DNA of 64,000 nucleotides from the NCBI RefSeq assembly GCF_003609635.1, contig NZ_MCIA01000032.1, positions 62,001-126,000 of the forward strand, written 5' to 3'. This document shows, one piece after another, positions 59,854 to 64,000 of this stretch (its first letter is position 1; every line of letters begins with the position of its first letter). Both the position numbers and the translations under genes were made by a program. This DNA comes from Lacrimispora algidixylanolytica (GTDB lineage Bacteria; Bacillota; Clostridia; Lachnospirales; Lachnospiraceae). Below the pieces are notes generated by a model. The model saw only the letters and a program-made list of their open reading frames with translations, made no database searches and was not told where the DNA came from.

Positions 59854-59897
59854 GACCGTTTGTCTGCCTGCAAAGAAGGGCCCTCAGACGGTTTTTC
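59854..59897 (+). terminator. Imperfect hairpin between purF and purB
   Basis: ACCGT(TTG)TCTG / CAGACGGT imperfect stem followed by TTTTT; perhaps a weak terminator or attenuator within the pur cluster. Confidence 0.45.
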
Positions 59898-59967
59898 TAC
59901 CTCTTCCCAAACGTTCAAATATATGATACCATTAAACCAATACGAACCAAGGAGGAATATAAGAGAC

Positions 59968-61398
59968 ATGACAGATCGTTACCAAAGCCCGCTATCTGAG
60001 CGATATGCCAGCAAAGAGATGCAGTACATTTTTTCACCGGATAAGAAATTCAGGACATGGAGAAAGCTCTGGATTGCACTTGCGGAAGCGGAAAAGGAGC
60101 TGGGTCTTCCTGTTACACAAGAGCAGATAGAAGAATTAAAGGCGCACCAGGATGAGATTAATTACGATGTGGCCATACAGAGGGAAAAAGAGGTCCGTCA
60201 TGATGTTATGTCCCACGTATACGCATACGGCGTCCAGTGTCCAAAAGCAAAGGGTATCATTCATTTAGGAGCAACCTCCTGCTACGTTGGAGATAATACG
60301 GATATTATTGTAATGACAGAGGCTCTTAAGCTAGTAAGAAAGAAGCTGATCAATGTAATTGGAGAATTAGCTTCATTTGCAGATTCATATAAAGATCTTC
60401 CTACTCTTGCATTCACTCATTTCCAGCCGGCACAGCCTACGACAGTAGGAAAGCGTGCAACACTCTGGATTCATGATCTGGTAATGGATTTAGAAGATCT
60501 GGATTATCTTTTAGACTCTATCCGCCTTCTTGGATCCAAGGGCACCACAGGAACTCAGGCAAGCTTTTTAGAGCTGTTTGACGGAGATATGGAAAAAGTG
60601 AAACAGGTGGATACCCTCATTGCAGATAAGATGGGTTATGCTGGTTGTTATCCAGTTTCTGGACAGACCTATTCCAGAAAAGTGGACAGCCGTGTGGTGA
60701 ATGTCTTGGCAGGAATTGCACAGAGTGCTCATAAGTTCTCCAATGACATCCGTCTGTTACAGCACTTAAAGGAAATTGAAGAGCCCTTTGAAAAGAGCCA
60801 GATCGGTTCTTCGGCCATGGCATATAAGAGAAACCCAATGAGAAGCGAGAGAATTGCATCTTTGTCCAATTATGTTATGGCAGATGTGATGAACCCCATG
60901 CTGGTTTCCTCTACTCAGTGGTTTGAACGTACTCTGGATGATTCGGCTAACAAACGACTTAGCGTTCCGGAAGGCTTTTTAGCCATTGATGGAATTTTGG
61001 ATCTTTATTTAAATGTTGTAGATGGACTTGTGGTTTATCCAAAGGTGATTGAAAAACACATGATGGCAGAGCTTCCTTTTATGGCAACAGAAAACATTAT
61101 GATGGATGCTGTTAAAGCCGGTGGAGATCGCCAGGAACTTCACGAAAAAATTCGTGAATTATCCATGGAAGCGGGACGTAATGTAAAAGAACGCGGACTT
61201 GAGAATAATCTTTTGGAGTTGATTGCAGCGGATCCAACCTTTAATCTGACTCTTGAAGATTTGAATCAGAGCATGGAGATGAAAAAATACGTTGGATGTG
61301 CTCCTTATCAAGTAACAAATTATTTAAGCGAACGAATCAATCCTTTGCTTGAGAGAAATAAAGAGATTCTTGGTATGACAGCGGAAATTAACGTATAG
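59968..61398 (+). CDS. purB: Adenylosuccinate lyase
   Basis: The 476-aa enzyme has the fumarase-superfamily signature GSSAMAYKRNPMRSER, plus LGATSCYVGDNTDI and FTHFQPAQPTTVGKRA. It acts twice in purine synthesis (SAICAR and adenylosuccinate). The ATG at 59968 with AAGGAGG (12-base spacing) is preferred over 59860. The next gene is LysR after a terminator. Confidence 0.95.
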   Translation: MTDRYQSPLSERYASKEMQYIFSPDKKFRTWRKLWIALAEAEKELGLPVTQEQIEELKAHQDEINYDVAIQREKEVRHDVMSHVYAYGVQCPKAKGIIHLGATSCYVGDNTDIIVMTEALKLVRKKLINVIGELASFADSYKDLPTLAFTHFQPAQPTTVGKRATLWIHDLVMDLEDLDYLLDSIRLLGSKGTTGTQASFLELFDGDMEKVKQVDTLIADKMGYAGCYPVSGQTYSRKVDSRVVNVLAGIAQSAHKFSNDIRLLQHLKEIEEPFEKSQIGSSAMAYKRNPMRSERIASLSNYVMADVMNPMLVSSTQWFERTLDDSANKRLSVPEGFLAIDGILDLYLNVVDGLVVYPKVIEKHMMAELPFMATENIMMDAVKAGGDRQELHEKIRELSMEAGRNVKERGLENNLLELIAADPTFNLTLEDLNQSMEMKKYVGCAPYQVTNYLSERINPLLERNKEILGMTAEINV

Positions 61399-61406
61399 TC
61401 ATGGTG

Positions 61407-61445
61407 CAGGCAGACTGAATTTGTTAAGGTCTGCCTGTTTTTTGT
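61407..61445 (+). terminator. Rho-independent terminator after purB
   Basis: CAGGCAGAC / GTCTGCCTG stem and TTTTTT. Confidence 0.9.
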
Positions 61446-61463
61446 CTTTGTCAGGAGGAATTC

Positions 61464-62357
61464 ATGAGCATTAATTTGGAATACTATAAAGTGTTTTATT
61501 ATGTGGCTCAGATGGGAAGTATAACATTAGCAGCGGAAAAATTATGTATCTCTCAACCGGCGGTGAGCCAGGCAGTAAGGCAGCTGGAACAGTCCTTGGA
61601 CAGCCAGTTGTTTTTACGAACTTCAAAAGGAGTTCGCCTAACTAGAGAGGGAGAATTTTTCTATGATTATATCAAAACCGGTTTGGACAGCATATGGCAT
61701 GGAGAAAATATGCTTAGACGTATGAAGGATCTGGATACGGGAGAAGTTCGGATCGGAGCCAGCGATATGACTCTGCAATTTTATCTTCTTCCTTATCTGG
61801 AACGGTTCCATGAGCTTCATCCTGGGATTAAGGTGACTGTTTCCAATGGACCGACCTCGGAAACCCTGCGTTTTTTGTATGAAGGGAAAATCGACTTTGG
61901 AGTTGTCAGTACACCTTTTGATGCAAGACCAGAAGTGACCATCATGCCGGTAAAGGAAGTAGAGAATGTTTTTGTGGCCGGAGATAAGTTCCGCTACCTG
62001 CAAGGAAAAAAGCTTGGTTATGAAATTCTAAAAGAGCTACCCTGCATATTTCTTGAAAAGAATACCAGTACCAGAGCCTTTATGGATCGGTTTCTAGCGG
62101 AAAGAGGTGTGGAAGTGGAACCGGAATTTGAACTGTCAACCAGTGATATGATCGTTCAGTTTGCCATGCGTAATCTGGGCATTGGTTGTGTGATGTCGGG
62201 ATTTGCAAAGGTGGAGCTGGAAAGAGGAAATCTTATGGAATTAAAATTCCAAGAAGAAATGCCCAAACGTCATTTCTCCATTATCACGGATAAGAAAACG
62301 CCTGTTTCACCAGCCGGTAAAGGACTTTTACAGCTTATGAAGAACGACATAAGCTGA
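61464..62357 (+). CDS. LysR-family transcriptional regulator
   Basis: The 297-aa protein has the LysR helix-turn-helix (GSITLAAEKLCISQPAVSQAVRQLEQSL, residues 18-45, cited in part) and a periplasmic-binding-like effector domain (FYLLPYLERFHELHPGIKVTVSNG). Targets unknown. The ATG at 61464 follows AGGAGGA, inside the purB-purA interval; a 21-base perfect inverted repeat overlaps its stop codon. Confidence 0.9.
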   Translation: MSINLEYYKVFYYVAQMGSITLAAEKLCISQPAVSQAVRQLEQSLDSQLFLRTSKGVRLTREGEFFYDYIKTGLDSIWHGENMLRRMKDLDTGEVRIGASDMTLQFYLLPYLERFHELHPGIKVTVSNGPTSETLRFLYEGKIDFGVVSTPFDARPEVTIMPVKEVENVFVAGDKFRYLQGKKLGYEILKELPCIFLEKNTSTRAFMDRFLAERGVEVEPEFELSTSDMIVQFAMRNLGIGCVMSGFAKVELERGNLMELKFQEEMPKRHFSIITDKKTPVSPAGKGLLQLMKNDIS

Positions 62358-62365
62358 GCTTATGT
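62345..62365. repeat. Perfect 10-bp inverted repeat at the LysR stop codon
   Basis: GACATAAGCT-G-AGCTTATGTC, spanning the last codons and stop of the LysR gene and lying about 90 bases before purA. No T-run follows, so it is more operator-like than terminator-like. Confidence 0.6.
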
Positions 62366-62457
62366 CAAATATAAATAATATTGATTTTACTTATGCAACT
62401 CTTTGCGGTATCATATAGAAGTAAAAGGTATTATTCACTCGAAGGAGGAACAATCAA

Positions 62458-63735
62458 ATGGTAAGAGCAATCGTAGGCGCCAATTGGGGCGACGAAGGAA
62501 AAGGCAAGATTACAGACATGCTGGCGAAGGAATCTGATATTATCGTACGTTATCAGGGGGGTAGCAACGCTGGACATACTATCATCAACAATTATGGCAA
62601 GTTTGCGCTTCATCTTCTGCCTTCTGGCGTATTTTATGATCATACGACAAGTATCATAGGCAATGGTGTGGCATTAAACATTCCATTTCTTGTAAAGGAA
62701 GTTAATGATTTGGTAAGCAAAGGTGTGCCAAAGCCACAGATTCTTGTATCTGACCGTGCACAGATTCTTATGCCGTACCACATTCTTTTCGATCAGTATG
62801 AAGAAGAACGTCTAGGCAAACAGTCTTTTGGTTCTACAAAATCAGGGATTGCTCCATTTTATTCAGATAAATATGCTAAAATTGGTTTTCAGGTTAGTGA
62901 GCTTTTTGATGAAGAAGCTTTAAAGGAAAAGATAGCTCGTGTTTGCGAGACAAAGAATATACTTTTAGAGCACTTATATCATAAGCCAGCGATTAATTCA
63001 GATGAATTATTCCAGACACTTTTGGAATACCGTGAGATGGTTGAACCATTCGTATGCGATGTTTCCAAATACCTTCATGATGCAATTAAAGAAGGGAAGA
63101 CCATTCTTTTAGAAGGTCAGCTTGGATCCTTAAAGGATACGGATCATGGAATTTATCCTATGGTAACCTCATCCTCTACACTTGCAGCTTACGGTGCCAT
63201 TGGAGCAGGAATCCCTCCATATGAAATCAAGAATATTACAACAGTCGTGAAGGCTTATTCTAGTGCAGTAGGCGCTGGTGCATTTGTAAGTGAGATATTT
63301 GGTGATGAGGCAGATGAATTAAGACGTAGAGGCGGCGATGGCGGCGAATTCGGAGCTACCACAGGAAGACCAAGACGTATGGGTTGGTTTGATGCGGTTG
63401 CTTCCAGATATGGTTGCCGTATTCAGGGCGCTACAGAAGTTGCACTGACCGTTCTTGACGTATTGGGATATCTTGATGAGCTTCCTATCTGTATCGGATA
63501 TGAGATTGACGGAGAAGTGACAAAGGATTTCCCAACAACTTCTAAGCTTAATATAGCAAAACCTGTGTACACCACCCTTCCAGGCTGGAAATGTGAGACA
63601 CGTGGTATTACAAAATACGAAGATCTTCCAGAAAACTGCAGAAAATATATTGAATTCATTGAGAAGGAACTAGAGACACCAATTACTATGGTATCTAACG
63701 GTCCTGGCAGAGATGAGATTATTTACCGCAAGTAA
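62458..63735 (+). CDS. purA: Adenylosuccinate synthetase
   Basis: The 425-aa enzyme has GANWGDEGKGKITDMLAKESD, RYQGGSNAGHTI and GQLGSLKDTDHGIYPMVTSSS (GTP and IMP binding) and a C-terminal SNGPGRDEII. It converts IMP and Asp to adenylosuccinate, working with PurB. ATG 62458 with AAGGAGG. A terminator follows. Confidence 0.96.
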   Translation: MVRAIVGANWGDEGKGKITDMLAKESDIIVRYQGGSNAGHTIINNYGKFALHLLPSGVFYDHTTSIIGNGVALNIPFLVKEVNDLVSKGVPKPQILVSDRAQILMPYHILFDQYEEERLGKQSFGSTKSGIAPFYSDKYAKIGFQVSELFDEEALKEKIARVCETKNILLEHLYHKPAINSDELFQTLLEYREMVEPFVCDVSKYLHDAIKEGKTILLEGQLGSLKDTDHGIYPMVTSSSTLAAYGAIGAGIPPYEIKNITTVVKAYSSAVGAGAFVSEIFGDEADELRRRGGDGGEFGATTGRPRRMGWFDAVASRYGCRIQGATEVALTVLDVLGYLDELPICIGYEIDGEVTKDFPTTSKLNIAKPVYTTLPGWKCETRGITKYEDLPENCRKYIEFIEKELETPITMVSNGPGRDEIIYRK

Positions 63736-63749
63736 GAAATAATTAAAAA

Positions 63750-63797
63750 CGGAGAACAAGGATAAGGGGATGTGCCCGGTCCTGTTCTCTGTTTTTT
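63750..63797 (+). terminator. Rho-independent terminator after purA
   Basis: CGGAGAACA / TGTTCTCTG imperfect stem followed by TTTTTT; it also lies at the end of the opposing LacI-type gene. Confidence 0.8.
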
Positions 63798-63814
63798 AAA
63801 TTGCTCATTGTCGA

Positions 63815-64000
63815 TTATGTAGTTTCTCTTTCTGCTAAAGAAGCGTGAAACATAATATGTTGATATGCCGGTACTATTTCCTGCTCTGTTTCCATTTCTC
63901 CTATTAAAAGCTGAACCGCTTTGCTCCCCATTTCAAACGCTGGCATCTCCATAGATGTCATGGAAGTTTCAAGCATATCACCAATACAATGTCCGGTTAG
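63815..64000 (-). CDS. LacI-family transcriptional regulator, C-terminal end
   Basis: The frame is open from the window edge to TAA at 63815, giving the last 61 residues: GDMLETSMTSMEMPAFEMGSKAVQLL and FHASLAERE. This is the C-terminal part of the LacI/GalR effector domain (the TSIEMP-EMG-A--LL pattern and the SLxER ending). The helix-turn-helix lies outside the window. It converges on purA. Confidence 0.85.
   Translation of the reverse strand, partial: LTGHCIGDMLETSMTSMEMPAFEMGSKAVQLLIGEMETEQEIVPAYQHIMFHASLAERETT

Noticed and set aside
1-64000. CRISPR arrays, insertion sequences, phage genes, restriction or toxin-antitoxin modules
   Set aside because: None was seen: no regularly spaced repeats, no transposase or integrase motifs, and no such gene pairs.

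Overview
The window looks like a chromosomal segment of an endospore-forming, anaerobic, low- to mid-GC Firmicute, most likely Lachnospiraceae (Clostridium cluster XIVa, Lacrimispora/Lachnoclostridium-like). The reasons are a complete spoIIAA-spoIIAB-sigF-spoVA block, a spore photoproduct lyase, Csp-like subtilases, 2-oxoacid:ferredoxin oxidoreductase, hybrid-cluster protein, and several Lachnospiraceae-type DUF proteins (DUF4491, DUF1836, DUF1858, DUF6483, DUF6512). No insertion sequence, prophage, CRISPR array or rRNA was seen. The taxonomic placement is inference from gene content.

Layout. 1-6.2 kb: stress/redox genes (C-terminus of Hcp, a flavin-reductase-fold protein, a 45-aa FeoB-associated Cys-rich peptide, azoreductase, orphan citC, gapN, an HxlR-type regulator). 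A composite promoter element with fixed spacing recurs three times here, in front of azoR, the Cys-rich peptide and gapN, and suggests a small regulon. 6.3-10.1 kb: a four-gene operon of a radical SAM/SPASM protein with an FecBCD-type ABC importer. 10.2-12.7 kb: korAB. 12.9-17.7 kb: a DUF4491 gene and an ascorbate-type PTS operon whose EIIA exists only inside the regulator and whose last gene is a TrpA-like TIM barrel. 17.9-21.2 kb: TetR regulator, Lon and a DUF1858 redox-disulfide protein. 21.2-30.3 kb: chemoreceptor, SplB, a membrane protein, two tandem subtilase-like proteins that both have Gly where the catalytic Ser should be, and a flavodoxin-fold reductase. 30.5-30.7 kb: tRNA-Ala(CGC) followed by a degenerate tRNA-Val(TAC).

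30.8-39.7 kb: hydroxyacid dehydrogenase, a PadR regulator divergent from an OFA-type MFS transporter, FAD amine oxidase, an orphan ThiY/SsuA-type binding lipoprotein with a 43-aa lipoprotein upstream, Cof phosphatase, YerC, DUF1836 protein, RidA. 39.9-47.5 kb: folC, a 46-aa gene and a membrane TPR protein, then the spoIIA-spoVA block (forespore sigma F control and the dipicolinate channel) with a 53-aa membrane peptide between sigF and spoVAA. 47.5-54.5 kb: class A penicillin-binding protein, YigZ, TypA/BipA, a two-OB-fold SSB-like protein, corrinoid adenosyltransferase.

54.5-64 kb: a lysine riboswitch with its terminator controls dapA-dapB. Then come a low-complexity lipoprotein, an unrecognised membrane protein, the purine genes purC-purF-purB, a LysR regulator, purA, and the C-terminal end of a LacI-family regulator cut by the window edge. 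DapAB makes the dihydrodipicolinate/tetrahydrodipicolinate branch that feeds lysine, peptidoglycan and the spore solute dipicolinate, which the SpoVA proteins transport into the forespore.
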